Shown here piece after piece: positions 32,696-41,154 of a stretch of DNA of 64,000 bases (position 1 is its first letter; every line of letters starts with the position of its first letter). Below the pieces are notes generated by a model, which worked only from the letters and a program-made list of their open reading frames with translations, was not told where the DNA came from and made no database searches. Origin of the DNA: Pyramidobacter sp. YE332. Lineage in GTDB: Bacteria > Synergistota > Synergistia > Synergistales > Dethiosulfovibrionaceae. The position numbers and the translations under genes were made by a program. The stretch spans positions 2,232,001 through 2,296,000 of the forward strand of contig NZ_CP133038.1 of assembly GCF_033060595.1 (NCBI RefSeq), in the 5' to 3' direction.

Positions 32696-35086
32696 TTAAC
32701 GTATTCTCCGAAATCCTTTTACCACGCCATACGGACGTGTTCGATATGTTACTTTTTCCCGTTCCCACCCGCTCAAACTGTCCAAAATCTGATTGATCTC
32801 CACGGCGTCGAAGCGCTTCATCCTGTCTACGCCGTTACCCAGGACTTCGCACCAGATCTCCGCGGCGCAGACGCGTGTCCGCAGGATCGAGCCCCGCTCG
32901 TTCGAGGCCAGCCATTCCCGCCGGTCGTCGAGGCTCATATCGTCCCAGCCCCGGGGCAGTTTGCGGTCCAGATACTCTTTGATCTGTCCGGCGCGCGGGT
33001 CGTCCTGCAGGAACGCCTCCTGGATCTCCAGCGCCTGCTTCGCCAGATGCGGCGGCAGCACTACGCTTTCCGTGCCAAGGTCGTACAGCGCTTTGGCTTC
33101 CGCCCACATCTGATCGATCTCCCCGCCGCCCAGGGCGAACACGTCCTTCTTCGGCCGGGCACTTTTGGGGATGTCGGCGATCCAGAAGCGCCGGTTGCCC
33201 GTGCGGTCGCGCAGGAACTCGCATTCGTTGGTCGTCGCCACGAAGATGCACTGCCGCGGGTACTCCGCCGTGCGCCGTCCGTAGGCGACGCGAAAGCGGT
33301 CCATCGTCCCCGACAGGAAGCTTTTGATCGCCTCGGCGTCGGCCTTGCGCAGCGCCGACAGCTCGCCCATTTCGATGATCCACACGCCCTGCATGCCCTC
33401 GTAGGCGTCCTTCGATCGGATATCTTTCAGCGAATCGCTGAACCAGCCCCGTGAGAGCTTGCGGAAAAAGCTGCTCTTCCCGCAGCCCTGAGGCCCCTTC
33501 AGCGTCAGCATCGTGTCGAACTGCGCCCCGGGCTCGTAGATCCGCGTCACCGCCGCAAGAAAAGTCTTTTTCGTGATCTCGCGGATGTATTCGCAGTCTT
33601 CGCAGCCAAAGTAGTCGATCAGCACAGAGCCGATCCGGTTCTTCCCGTCCCAGCGCAGCATCTCCAGATAGTTCTTGACCGGATGGAAACAGCGCCGGTG
33701 GCACTCGTGCAGGACGCAGTCCCAGATCTTGTCCCTGCCGTTGATGTGGTACTTCTTGCCGAACCAGAGCCGTATTTCCGCGTCATCGATGTCTTTCAGG
33801 CCGTTGTCGCCCTTCGTCACCTTGCGCCAGGGCAGATCCCTCAGGGCCACCTCGCGCCGCGCGAACTCGTCGTAGCCGAAGCGGCCGCGGAACTTCCCGT
33901 CGCAGCGCAGGATCAGTTCGATGTTTTTGTAGGTGCTGACGGGATATCCCGTTCGGTCGCGTTCGAGCTTCTTCTCCCAGCCTTCCGGCGCCTTCGGTTG
34001 TTCGTCGGATTCGTCGGCGAAGTCGTCTCCTACCTCCGCGGCTTCCGCCGCCTGCTCCCTGTTCAGCTGTTCCAGACAGCGGTCGTCGTGCAGAGCGAAG
34101 TCGACCATAGCCTTGTACGACGGCAGCGCCGTGATCGGCGTGTCTTTCTTCGCTTCGGCGTCCAGCTGCTTGAAGCGGTGCAGCCGCACCAGGTCGAAGG
34201 CGTTGCACTCCACGCCTCCTGCGGGGTCCGTGTCGTGGTGGCTGAAACTGTACGAATCCTCGTAGATCACGACGCCGTTGCTGGTCGTGCCTTTGACGTA
34301 GGTGTACCGCCCGGGAACCGTCTCGCTTGGCGCGTAGTCGGGGACGAACTGCGCGATCGCCTCTTCGATCGGCCAGGCGCGGCAGAACGCGCCCACGACG
34401 CCGCGTTTCTCGGCGATGGGCTGCATCTTTTTCCGCTCCCGGAGGCGTACTTTTTCCGCCCGCTCGCTGACCGGCCACTGCGACACATCGCGCCAGTCCC
34501 GATATAGCCCCAGCACCTCGCCTGGCGTCAGAACGTCTCCGTCGAGGCTCAGCGCCTCGAACGGCGCGTCCTTCGGAACCGACGGCCAGTACATGATCCT
34601 CTGCGGCTCGTAGGTCGTGTCGTCGAACTGTTCGATGCCCAGCGCTTCGGCGATCTTCCGGGCGATCGGCTGATACTGCTCCGCCGGCACGGCTTCTGTC
34701 AGCGGGATCACCAGACGGTAACGCGGCGTCTCGGGCGTGCTGCTGTGCGTCGGATACATCAGCGCGCGGCGGCCGAATTTCTGTTCCCATGCCGCCCAGA
34801 CAGGCGCTTTCGGATCGGCGAAGTCTACGTCAAGACAGATCAGCTGCCGGTTGACGACGTCCTTGCGGCTGCCGCCCCTGAGGAAACCGCCGATAAAAGC
34901 CCCGGCGTCCTTCAGCTCGCTGCGCTTGTCCTTCGGCATAGCCGCGTATTCGGCCATGGTCTCCCCGGTGCGCTTGACGTTCCGTACTCGTTCGAGCAGC
35001 TGGCCCCAAGACCAGGATTCGTTGCGGAATCTTTTCTGCAGCCGGCTCCGGCCCATGGCCAAACTGAAAGTCAGTTCTTTACCCAT
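32696..35086 (-). CDS. VapE-type primase-helicase
   Basis: The 796-residue protein fuses an archaeo-eukaryotic primase-like N-terminus to a virulence-associated E helicase. The primase part has LICLDVDFAD with Asp86/Asp88, YPTHSSTPETPRYRLVIPL, and the FDDTTYEPQRIMYWP motif. The ATPase has Walker A KGPQGCGKSS near residue 532, Walker B VWIIEMGELSAL and sensor FVATTNECEFLRD, then GNRRFWIAD. It should prime and unwind phage DNA, acting with the family A polymerase next door and, by position, at the repeat region just downstream of its stop. Confidence 0.9.
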   Translation of the reverse strand: MGKELTFSLAMGRSRLQKRFRNESWSWGQLLERVRNVKRTGETMAEYAAMPKDKRSELKDAGAFIGGFLRGGSRKDVVNRQLICLDVDFADPKAPVWAAWEQKFGRRALMYPTHSSTPETPRYRLVIPLTEAVPAEQYQPIARKIAEALGIEQFDDTTYEPQRIMYWPSVPKDAPFEALSLDGDVLTPGEVLGLYRDWRDVSQWPVSERAEKVRLRERKKMQPIAEKRGVVGAFCRAWPIEEAIAQFVPDYAPSETVPGRYTYVKGTTSNGVVIYEDSYSFSHHDTDPAGGVECNAFDLVRLHRFKQLDAEAKKDTPITALPSYKAMVDFALHDDRCLEQLNREQAAEAAEVGDDFADESDEQPKAPEGWEKKLERDRTGYPVSTYKNIELILRCDGKFRGRFGYDEFARREVALRDLPWRKVTKGDNGLKDIDDAEIRLWFGKKYHINGRDKIWDCVLHECHRRCFHPVKNYLEMLRWDGKNRIGSVLIDYFGCEDCEYIREITKKTFLAAVTRIYEPGAQFDTMLTLKGPQGCGKSSFFRKLSRGWFSDSLKDIRSKDAYEGMQGVWIIEMGELSALRKADAEAIKSFLSGTMDRFRVAYGRRTAEYPRQCIFVATTNECEFLRDRTGNRRFWIADIPKSARPKKDVFALGGGEIDQMWAEAKALYDLGTESVVLPPHLAKQALEIQEAFLQDDPRAGQIKEYLDRKLPRGWDDMSLDDRREWLASNERGSILRTRVCAAEIWCEVLGNGVDRMKRFDAVEINQILDSLSGWEREKVTYRTRPYGVVKGFRRIR

Positions 35087-35096
35087 GAGCCACCTC

Positions 35097-37076
35097 CTAA
35101 TCCTTGAAGTAATATCTTCCTTCGTACCCGTGGGCCGTCAGGAGCAGCCCGGGAGCCCATAAAACAGGTTCGCCCATGATCTTCTCCACCTCGGAAACTT
35201 TGGCCCCCTGCGGCGCGTCTATGACGACCTCGTCGTGTATGTGAGATACGATCTTGTATCCGGCGTCGTTCAAGCGGAGCATGGCCGCTGCCAGACAGTC
35301 GCGCGCGACGGCCTGCGTGACGTTCTCCGCCAGCTTCCCGCCGTGCGTGTCGGCCCGGTCCCAGTGGCGCGACACCTGGTTTATGTCCATGTAGGTGATC
35401 ATCGGGCCGTACTTCCCCGGTTCCAGCTTCGCGTCCTGGTAGTACAGACTGCGCCCGGACGGCAGCGTGATCTTCAGGCGTCCTGTTTCGTAACCGATTT
35501 TCAGTCCCGGCTTGAAGCGCGTCGTTCGTCCTTCGTCGATGGCGTCCTTGCCGGCGTTCTCGATCCTGTGCCAGAAGCGCACGATGTTCGGGCTGGCCGA
35601 ACGCCAGCGGTTGACCAGGTGCTTCAGCTCGTCGTCGTTCAGGCCCAGCCTGTCGGCGCCGAACGCCTTGAGAGCGCCTACCGATCCGCCGTAGCCACAT
35701 GCGAGCTCCATGATCTTCCCTTTTTGGCGCATTTCCTTCGTGATCTGATCGACAGGAACGCCGAACGCCTGCGAGTAGCTGCTTTTGTAGATGTCTTCGC
35801 CGCGGGCGAACGCCTCCATCCGCCAGCGCTCGCCCGCCAGCCAGGCGATCACTCGGGCTTCGATCGCCGAGAAGTCGGCGACGATGAACTTGTTTCCTGG
35901 CGTCGGGATAAACGCCGTGCGCACCAGCTGGCCGAGGATCTCCGATGTGTCGTAATCGTCGTAGGCCAGACGCAGGCCGTTGTAGTCGCCGGACCTGACC
36001 AGCGTCCGGGCGACGTCGAGATTCGGCAGGCTGTTGCGCCGCAGGTTTTGCAGCTGCACCAGCCGCCCCGCCCAGCGCCCGGTCCGGTTAGCGCCGTAGT
36101 ACTGGAACGCGCCGTTGACTGTGCCGAAGCCTTCGATTTCGCTCGAGGCGTTATAAGCTCTCAGCATGGCGTCGTACTTTTTGACCGACGCCTTGCTGAC
36201 CGAGAGTTTCAGTCCCACCGCCCGCTTGATCAGCGGGTCTTCGACGCTGTCCCGCAGTGCTTCGGCTGCGGTCTTCGTGAGGCTTTCGACGGCGGCGCCC
36301 TTTTCGGCCAGCCAGGATTTGAACTGAACGACGCTGTTCGGGTTGCCCAGTCCGGTAAGGCGTTTCAACTCCGTTACGGCGGCGTCGGTGACTTGTTCCG
36401 ACATCTTCACGGCCTGTTCGGCCAGTCGGCGATCGACGCCGATGCCGCGGCGGTTGATCTCGTAGTCCAGGAGGAACACACGGCGCTCCGCCTCCGGTTG
36501 GTCAAATTTGATCAGGCGCTTGTACACCTCGCGCTCCGCTTCCACGTCGCGCCGGTTGTATTCCTTGAACGCCGCCCAGCGCTCGGGATCATCCTTCGGC
36601 AGGTTGCGCGTGCGGCCGCCGTTGGCCTTCGTCGGCTTGCAGGGTTTGGAAAAGTAGTTGACCAGCTGCGTGCCGATGGTCATCTTGCCCTTGTCGAACA
36701 GGTGCAGGACATTGGACAGCGCCGCCAGCGACGGCGGCAGTCCGGCGTAATTGGCCAGAGCCATGGTGCACAGCCACTCGTCGGGGCGGATGACAAAGCC
36801 TTTGCGGGATAAGACCGTCATCTCGAAGACGGCGTTGTGAGCCGCTTTGACGATGCCTTTATCGGCGAAAAGGCGCCGGAAAGTCTTGTACTTCTCTTTG
36901 AAACTGGATTCCGTCGCGTCGCAGGTGACGACAGGGCCGTCGTCCAGCGCGTATGAGAGCAGCAGGATCTCGCAGGATGGAGAAGCGGCGTACTTATGTA
37001 CGCCGCGCTTCCCCAGATCCTCGTCGCAGTAGGTTTCTAAGTCGAGATGCAGCACCCGCCTAGAAGAGGTCGTCAT
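35097..37076 (-). CDS. Phage DNA polymerase, family A
   Basis: The 659-residue polymerase has an intact N-terminal 3'-5' exonuclease (HLDLETYCDEDL with Asp12/Glu14). The polymerase domain has motif A VVADFSAIEARVIAWLAGE near residue 398, motif B around MRQKGKIMELACGYGGSVGAL, and motif C HIHDEVVID near residue 617. It lacks a 5' nuclease domain. Its start overlaps the DUF2815 stop. This polymerase + DUF2815 + DUF2800 + VapE order recurs in temperate phages. Confidence 0.92.
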   Translation of the reverse strand: MTTSSRRVLHLDLETYCDEDLGKRGVHKYAASPSCEILLLSYALDDGPVVTCDATESSFKEKYKTFRRLFADKGIVKAAHNAVFEMTVLSRKGFVIRPDEWLCTMALANYAGLPPSLAALSNVLHLFDKGKMTIGTQLVNYFSKPCKPTKANGGRTRNLPKDDPERWAAFKEYNRRDVEAEREVYKRLIKFDQPEAERRVFLLDYEINRRGIGVDRRLAEQAVKMSEQVTDAAVTELKRLTGLGNPNSVVQFKSWLAEKGAAVESLTKTAAEALRDSVEDPLIKRAVGLKLSVSKASVKKYDAMLRAYNASSEIEGFGTVNGAFQYYGANRTGRWAGRLVQLQNLRRNSLPNLDVARTLVRSGDYNGLRLAYDDYDTSEILGQLVRTAFIPTPGNKFIVADFSAIEARVIAWLAGERWRMEAFARGEDIYKSSYSQAFGVPVDQITKEMRQKGKIMELACGYGGSVGALKAFGADRLGLNDDELKHLVNRWRSASPNIVRFWHRIENAGKDAIDEGRTTRFKPGLKIGYETGRLKITLPSGRSLYYQDAKLEPGKYGPMITYMDINQVSRHWDRADTHGGKLAENVTQAVARDCLAAAMLRLNDAGYKIVSHIHDEVVIDAPQGAKVSEVEKIMGEPVLWAPGLLLTAHGYEGRYYFKD

Positions 37077-37608
37077 TGGCCGCGGCCTCGGCTTCCTCTT
37101 CCTCGAAGTCGTCGGTGCAGTCGCCGGGGCCGCCCAGCGGTTCGCCCTTGCGTTTGAACTGGACGCCCAGCAGGGCGACGCCGACGCCGCGGTTGCCGCC
37201 TTTGTCGTAGGCGAACAGACTGACCGAGACGTTGACGTAGTCGCCGGAGAAGAGCAGGTTGTCGTCTTCGGTGAGCTGGCTCTTGTCAGGCTGGAAGAGT
37301 TGCGGGCGCTTGGCGCTGCGGGCGTTGAAGAAATAGCATCCCTGATACTCCTCGCGGTCTTCGAATTCCGCGTCGCCGTCGCGCAGCGGGCAGGTCAGCG
37401 AGCCGGGGAACTTGCCGTTCGCGACCTTGGCCGGCCATTTCTCCTTCGCCTTTTCGACGAGGGCGGTGTAAAACTTCTTTGCTTCCGGATGATCCTTCGG
37501 CAGGATGAACTGAGCGCTGTACTTGGGTTCCTGCCCTTCGAAGGCGTGGGGCTGGAACACGTGGGCGTACGAGATGCGGACGTCGTGCAGAACGATTCTT
37601 TCGGACAT
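37060..37608 (-). CDS. DUF2815 protein (probable ssDNA-binding protein)
   Basis: The 182-residue protein begins MSERIVLHDVRISYAHVFQPH and has KYSAQFILPKDHPEAKKF, an OB-fold-like strand region and an acidic C-terminal tail (DDFEEEEAEAA) as in ssDNA-binding proteins. DUF2815 is regularly located beside phage polymerases. The acidic tail ends just before the polymerase start. Binding of single-stranded DNA is inferred from fold pattern and context. Confidence 0.8.
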   Translation of the reverse strand: MSERIVLHDVRISYAHVFQPHAFEGQEPKYSAQFILPKDHPEAKKFYTALVEKAKEKWPAKVANGKFPGSLTCPLRDGDAEFEDREEYQGCYFFNARSAKRPQLFQPDKSQLTEDDNLLFSGDYVNVSVSLFAYDKGGNRGVGVALLGVQFKRKGEPLGGPGDCTDDFEEEEAEAAANDDLF

Positions 37609-37624
37609 TTTTATGGTCTCCTTT

Positions 37625-38797
37625 TTAGAATAACGATTCGTCGGCGAAGTCTTCGCCGATGGCGGGTTGGAACACGGGGCGCTTGTCGTTCATGGGGACG
37701 ACGGTCGGTTTGCCCTGGGGCTTGACGATCTGGGATCCGAGGATCTCGTTGAATTTCTTCGAACCGAGCAGCTTAGTCATATCCGTGACGCCTTTCAGCT
37801 CCGCGGGCTTGTTGAACTCTTCGGGCTTGTAGCCGGCCGCGGCGAGCAGTTCGGCGCAGACGGCGGTGTCGTTGTACTTCCTCACGCTGCGGCCCTCCAC
37901 GACTTTGAAACCGGGGATGCTCTTCGGGTCGGCCATAAGCTTGTTCAGGGCCTCGCCGTCGACGAGCTCGAGCCACCTCTTGACGATCGGCGCGCGCGTG
38001 AGGATGAGCTGCCAGTCCGAAGGCTTCAGCTCGTTGGTGTCGAGTCGGCCGCTCTCATCCTCGAAGTCTTCCGAGACAACGGCCAGGCTGTACTCCGCCA
38101 GCGTCTTGCACTTTTTGGCGTAGCGGCAGAACTGGCAGTGCGTTCCGGCCATGGGGTAGCCTTCGCCTTTGGCCGCCATTTCGGCGTGCGGCCTGGCGTA
38201 GGCGTTGCCCCATCCGATCAGGTCGGACCGGTCGATCTCCCATTCGCTGACGTTGTCCAGCCGCGGCTGAAAGATGTCGAGCTCGACGCGCGGCATGTCG
38301 TAGGCGAAGCCGAAGACGTCCAGAGCCCCCAGGGCGTACAGCTTCAGCTGCGGGTTGTTGTCGGCTTCGACCTTGACGCCTTTGCCGTACTTGTAGTCGA
38401 TAACGGTCAGCCGCTCGTCGGACAGGATCAGGCAGTCGGCCGTGCCGAAGCTGCCGGGCGCCCAGCCGTTCAGGTCGAGCCGCCGCTCCACCGCCAGCGC
38501 GCCCGCGCCCATCTTGCCGCGGACATACGAGGCATAATCTTTGGCGTGTTCCTCCATCTCCGGGGCGTAGAGCTCATGAGCCCGAAGCTTCTTAAGTGTT
38601 TCTTCCGCCCAGGGTTCGTCGCGCAGATACACTTCCGCGAACTCGTGCGCCAGCGTTCCCTCCTCGCTGAAGCTGGTCGTCCTGTCGGGTTCCCCGGCTT
38701 CCAGCAGCGCCGAGGGCGTACAGGCCAGCCATCGGTGTGCCGAGCTGGGACTCAGCAGCGCGTGAGCCCGCGCGGCGTGATCCGGCGTTTTCGTCAT
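37625..38797 (-). CDS. DUF2800 protein, PD-(D/E)XK nuclease of the RecB/Cas4 type
   Basis: The 390-residue protein has an N-terminal LLSPSSAHRWLACTPSALLE motif and the nuclease core LTVIDYKYGKGVKVEADNNPQLKLYA (Asp and Lys of the catalytic set, with the downstream QLKLY motif). A Cys cluster HCQFCRYAKKC probably belongs to an Fe-S site. I chose the ATG at 38797, nine bases after GGAGGT and overlapping the previous stop. It is expected to process DNA ends in phage recombination. Confidence 0.85.
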   Translation of the reverse strand: MTKTPDHAARAHALLSPSSAHRWLACTPSALLEAGEPDRTTSFSEEGTLAHEFAEVYLRDEPWAEETLKKLRAHELYAPEMEEHAKDYASYVRGKMGAGALAVERRLDLNGWAPGSFGTADCLILSDERLTVIDYKYGKGVKVEADNNPQLKLYALGALDVFGFAYDMPRVELDIFQPRLDNVSEWEIDRSDLIGWGNAYARPHAEMAAKGEGYPMAGTHCQFCRYAKKCKTLAEYSLAVVSEDFEDESGRLDTNELKPSDWQLILTRAPIVKRWLELVDGEALNKLMADPKSIPGFKVVEGRSVRKYNDTAVCAELLAAAGYKPEEFNKPAELKGVTDMTKLLGSKKFNEILGSQIVKPQGKPTVVPMNDKRPVFQPAIGEDFADESLF

Positions 38798-39243
38798 GCC
38801 GCGCACACCTCCCGCAGATCGGCGAGGAAGTCGCCGATCTTGTCGTCCGGAACGGCGCTGGCCTTTTTGACGCCGTACTTCTGCAGCAGGGCCACGATAC
38901 CGTCGCGGCAGTCGGTAAGCACGGACTTCTGGATCAGGTCCTTCACCTCGGCGCGCTGCGCGTCGGGGTCAGCGGTTACGGCCGCAAGATCCGTTTCCGG
39001 CTCGGGATCGTCGGGTTCCTCTGGCGCGGGGGCTTCGGCCGGCGGCGTCTTGGCCTTGGCCTTCTTCTTTTTGGCCGGCTTTTCCTCGTCGGCGGGAAGA
39101 TCGAAGGCGTCTGGCTCCGGAGTTTTCGCGCCTGGCGTGCCGGTGGTCTTCTGCGCATCGGCAATGAGGGTCATGGCTTTGATGAAGTCGCTGAGGATTC
39201 CCCGTTCTTTTTCTTCAAAGGCGATGGTGATCTTGATATCCAT
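38794..39243 (-). CDS. Unknown phage protein with Lys/Pro/Glu linker (149 aa)
   Basis: The 149-residue protein has a conserved-looking N-terminal strand-helix (MDIKITIAFEEKERGILSDFIKA... cut here), a long low-complexity Pro/Ala/Lys/Glu linker at residues 40-90, and a helical C-terminal domain (DLIQKSVLTDCRDGIVALLQK). The two folded ends joined by a flexible linker suggest an adaptor. Position between zinc-finger and DUF2800 genes ties it to the recombination block. No family recognised. Confidence 0.65.
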   Translation of the reverse strand: MDIKITIAFEEKERGILSDFIKAMTLIADAQKTTGTPGAKTPEPDAFDLPADEEKPAKKKKAKAKTPPAEAPAPEEPDDPEPETDLAAVTADPDAQRAEVKDLIQKSVLTDCRDGIVALLQKYGVKKASAVPDDKIGDFLADLREVCAA

Positions 39244-39245
39244 AT

Positions 39246-39602
39246 TTATTCCTCCTCGAATCCTTCAAGATGATGCAGCTGGTACTCGTGCTGTATTTTC
39301 TGTTCGACTACCCGACCGGCGCCGTGGCAGTCTTTGCATTCGCGTTCTTCTGTGCCGTAATCGATATGCCCAAGCCCCCGGCATGACTTGCAGACCTGTA
39401 CCTTCATGATCTCCCGGTCGAAGGGGCGATCCTCGTCGAGAGAGTCCATCGTGAACTCGTCTTTGATCGTCTGGACGAGGACGCGCCCCGTGCCGCGGCA
39501 CTCGGTGCAGTCGAAGTGGCCGCCCTTCAGATCGACGCTGAACCCCAGCCCTTTGCGTTTGGAACAAATAGTGACTTTCATGGTCTCCGGATCAAAATTC
39601 AT
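39246..39602 (-). CDS. DnaJ-type zinc-finger phage protein
   Basis: The 118-residue protein has three CxxCxGxG motifs (CTECRGTG, CKSCRGLG and CKDCHGAG) like the DnaJ cysteine-rich region, without a J domain. It is probably a zinc-binding adaptor that contacts proteins or nucleic acid. AGGAGG precedes the ATG. Its leader (39603-39719) carries a plus-strand small-RNA candidate. Confidence 0.75.
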   Translation of the reverse strand: MNFDPETMKVTICSKRKGLGFSVDLKGGHFDCTECRGTGRVLVQTIKDEFTMDSLDEDRPFDREIMKVQVCKSCRGLGHIDYGTEERECKDCHGAGRVVEQKIQHEYQLHHLEGFEEE

Positions 39603-39631
39603 GACCTAATCCTCCTGTGTTATAATCAGAG

Positions 39632-39708
39632 GCGAGAGCTAGTCATTGTTCTCGCCGGTTCTGTGAGCCGCTCGCGGTTGCCGCCGTGGACGGCTCTGTT
39701 TTTTTTTG
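39632..39708 (+). ncRNA. Candidate small RNA C in the leader of the zinc-finger gene
   Basis: An extended -10 (TGTTATAAT, 39618-39626) on plus is followed by a hairpin GGCGAGA...TCTCGCC (39631-39656). A second hairpin, GAGCCG...CGGCTC (39665-39696) with an inner GCGG/CCGC stem, ends in a run of nine T (39699-39707). The design matches candidates A and B: a single short RNA opposite the lytic genes. A weak -35 (TTCATG) is spaced 17 bp upstream. It would be antisense to the untranslated leader of the zinc-finger gene. Expression unproven. Confidence 0.45.
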
Positions 39709-39719
39709 CGCTCATTTGC

Positions 39720-40229
39720 TCACTCCTTGTCGTAGCACGCCTTGTCGTAGTACTTCGCCCAGTCCTCGGGCTCGTCCGTCGTGCCGAGTAGATGTTCGTG
39801 TCCAGCGTAGGGGATGCACTGGTGCCATGCGCAGCTAACGCATTCAAACGGTCCCCCACCGTCGCCTCTCGTGTAATTAAAGAGGTTTGCATCCCACACT
39901 TCTGAATCTTCATCTCTCACGAGCACCTGCTCGAACGGCTTAAACTCATACTTCTTCTTTGGCGCTTCTGTGGGTTCGAGGACAAAAAATGGAAAGAAGT
40001 AAAACAGAGAACTGTCTCCGTCTATGCCCAAAGCGATGCCTTGTAAGGAGCGCACATCTTTCACTTGCATAGTTCGCCCTACAAGCATATCCATTTCAGG
40101 CGCCCAGGAATTACCCCAACCGCTTTCATGGTTTTTAACAGCCCGCAACACCTTTACCCAACAGCCTTCTCTAACTCCTGTCGCTTTGAGCCACATGTCC
40201 TGCAAGCGCACGTACTCTTCGTTAGTCAT
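39720..40229 (-). CDS. Unknown phage protein (169 aa)
   Basis: The 169-residue protein begins MTNEEYVRLQDMWLKATGV and contains GCWVKVLRAVKNHESGWGNSW, then a SH3-like beta pattern (EFKPFEQVLVRDED, VWDANLF) and two Cys near CVSCAWHQC. Proteins of this kind, with two small beta domains, occur in phage early regions without known function. Start at an ATG with GAAGGGAG upstream. A single gene, not coupled downstream. Confidence 0.65.
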   Translation of the reverse strand: MTNEEYVRLQDMWLKATGVREGCWVKVLRAVKNHESGWGNSWAPEMDMLVGRTMQVKDVRSLQGIALGIDGDSSLFYFFPFFVLEPTEAPKKKYEFKPFEQVLVRDEDSEVWDANLFNYTRGDGGGPFECVSCAWHQCIPYAGHEHLLGTTDEPEDWAKYYDKACYDKE

Positions 40230-40251
40230 TTTTTGTCTCCCTTCCTTGTCA

Positions 40252-40341
40252 TCATTCCAGCAACGCCTCCAGCGCCATCCGCAGCAGCTCCCACCACCGC
40301 AGGCGGCGGCCGCAGCGCGACTCGGGGCCGTAGAGGGTCAT
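40252..40341 (-). CDS. 29-aa microprotein translationally coupled to Csx3
   Basis: The ATG at 40341 overlaps the Csx3 stop (ATGA), and a GGAGG ten bases upstream lies in the Csx3 C-terminal codons. The product is MTLYGPESRCGRRLRWW followed by a Leu-rich amphipathic helix (ELLRMALEALLE). The coupling and ribosome site argue that it is made. It could be a Csx3 partner or a small membrane-associated peptide. No homologue known to me. Confidence 0.5.
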   Translation of the reverse strand: MTLYGPESRCGRRLRWWELLRMALEALLE

Positions 40342-40622
40342 TTTGCATCGTCCTCCGGCGGGGCGACGTCGAGGATGTCGCCCTCGCAGTACTCCGCCGT
40401 GTGCGAGGCGACGACCACCGCGCCCAGACGGGGATCGTACACAGCTACAGCCGAAGCTAGCCCGTGCAGGCGGTGGAACGCCATGCCATAGCGCCAGACC
40501 GGCGCGCGGCCTTCGATGATGACAAGCGCCCCGCGGGGGATCTCCGGCAGTTCCGGAAGCGGCGCAGCCGGCGCGAGAATAATATCTGCTCCGATGCGGT
40601 ACCAAACAAATTTCTTATCCAT
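40338..40622 (-). CDS. csx3: Csx3-family cyclic-oligoadenylate ring nuclease (candidate type III anti-CRISPR)
   Basis: I chose the ATG at 40622, after AAGGAGGAG. The 94-residue protein matches Csx3: LPEIPRGALVIIEGRAPVW, then YDPRLGAVVVASHT at residues 62-75. The residues aligned with the A. fulgidus ring-nuclease site appear present: H53, D63, R65 and H74. Csx3 (Crn3) degrades cyclic tetra-adenylate, the second messenger of type III CRISPR. In cells it belongs to CRISPR loci; here it is an early phage gene with no cas gene nearby, so an anti-CRISPR role is the natural inference. A standalone function in other cyclic-nucleotide defence is possible. Confidence 0.75.
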   Translation of the reverse strand: MDKKFVWYRIGADIILAPAAPLPELPEIPRGALVIIEGRAPVWRYGMAFHRLHGLASAVAVYDPRLGAVVVASHTAEYCEGDILDVAPPEDDAK

Positions 40623-40624
40623 TC

Positions 40625-40744
40625 CTAGCTCCTCCTTCTTTTCCACAACGTGCTTACTACCCAGTAAGCCCCGAGCATTATGCCGGCGTATGCCAGCGCC
40701 TCTACAAAAAGCTCGCATAGAATTCGATTAAGCTCCGCGTCCAT
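40625..40744 (-). CDS. 39-aa single-pass membrane microprotein
   Basis: The ATG at 40744 is nine bases after AAGGAGG. The 39-residue product is MDAELNRILCELFVEALAYAG followed by a hydrophobic helix (IMLGAYWVVSTLW) and a KRRRS end, giving an N-out or N-in single-span topology with a positive tail. It overlaps the HTH gene by 17 bp and ends 2 bp before the Csx3 start. Function unknown. Confidence 0.6.
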   Translation of the reverse strand: MDAELNRILCELFVEALAYAGIMLGAYWVVSTLWKRRRS

Positions 40745-41126
40745 GCGCCCTCGCCTCCTTCGCCATGTTCGGCGTCCGTTCGTTGAGCACCTTATCCCAT
40801 CGCCCCAGGCGCACGGTGTCGTACACGTCCTGGGCGTTCCAGCGCCGCCGCTGGCTGCCGACCGCGCCGCCGCCGCTGACTGGCGGCGGGAAGCGCCCAT
40901 CCGTCACGCCGGCATTCAGCGTTGAGTCTCCGACCTTGAAGATCCTTTTCAGGTCTTTGGCCGTCAGCGTTTTCGGCTCCCGCTCCAGCGTCGGCGTTAC
41001 CTGCACCGCGGGGCGCGCCTTCTCGGCATCTTCGAACGCCTCGCGGATAATGTCCCGCATCAATGGGCGCAGAATCTTCGCCGTCTTCACGGCGATTTCC
41101 TGCAGTATCGCGTCCCCCGCTGTCAT
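40728..41126 (-). CDS. AlpA-like DNA-binding protein
   Basis: The ATG at 41126 has GGGGAG upstream; the in-frame extension to 41177 does not. The 132-residue protein has an N-terminal helix and then a MerR/AlpA-type winged HTH: TLTAKDLKRIFKVGDSTLNAGVTDGRFPPPVSGGG and RRRWNAQDVYDTV. It is the second gene after cro, and may regulate the early operon. The N-terminal half may be an oligomerisation helix. Regulator is likely, target unknown. Confidence 0.7.
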   Translation of the reverse strand: MTAGDAILQEIAVKTAKILRPLMRDIIREAFEDAEKARPAVQVTPTLEREPKTLTAKDLKRIFKVGDSTLNAGVTDGRFPPPVSGGGAVGSQRRRWNAQDVYDTVRLGRWDKVLNERTPNMAKEARAHGRGA

Positions 41127-41154
41127 AGTTGTTTCTCCCCTTCCTCCGCCTCGG

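Noticed and set aside
37667..39409. 580-codon plus-strand frame
   Set aside because: Antisense of DUF2800 and neighbouring genes; no start signal.
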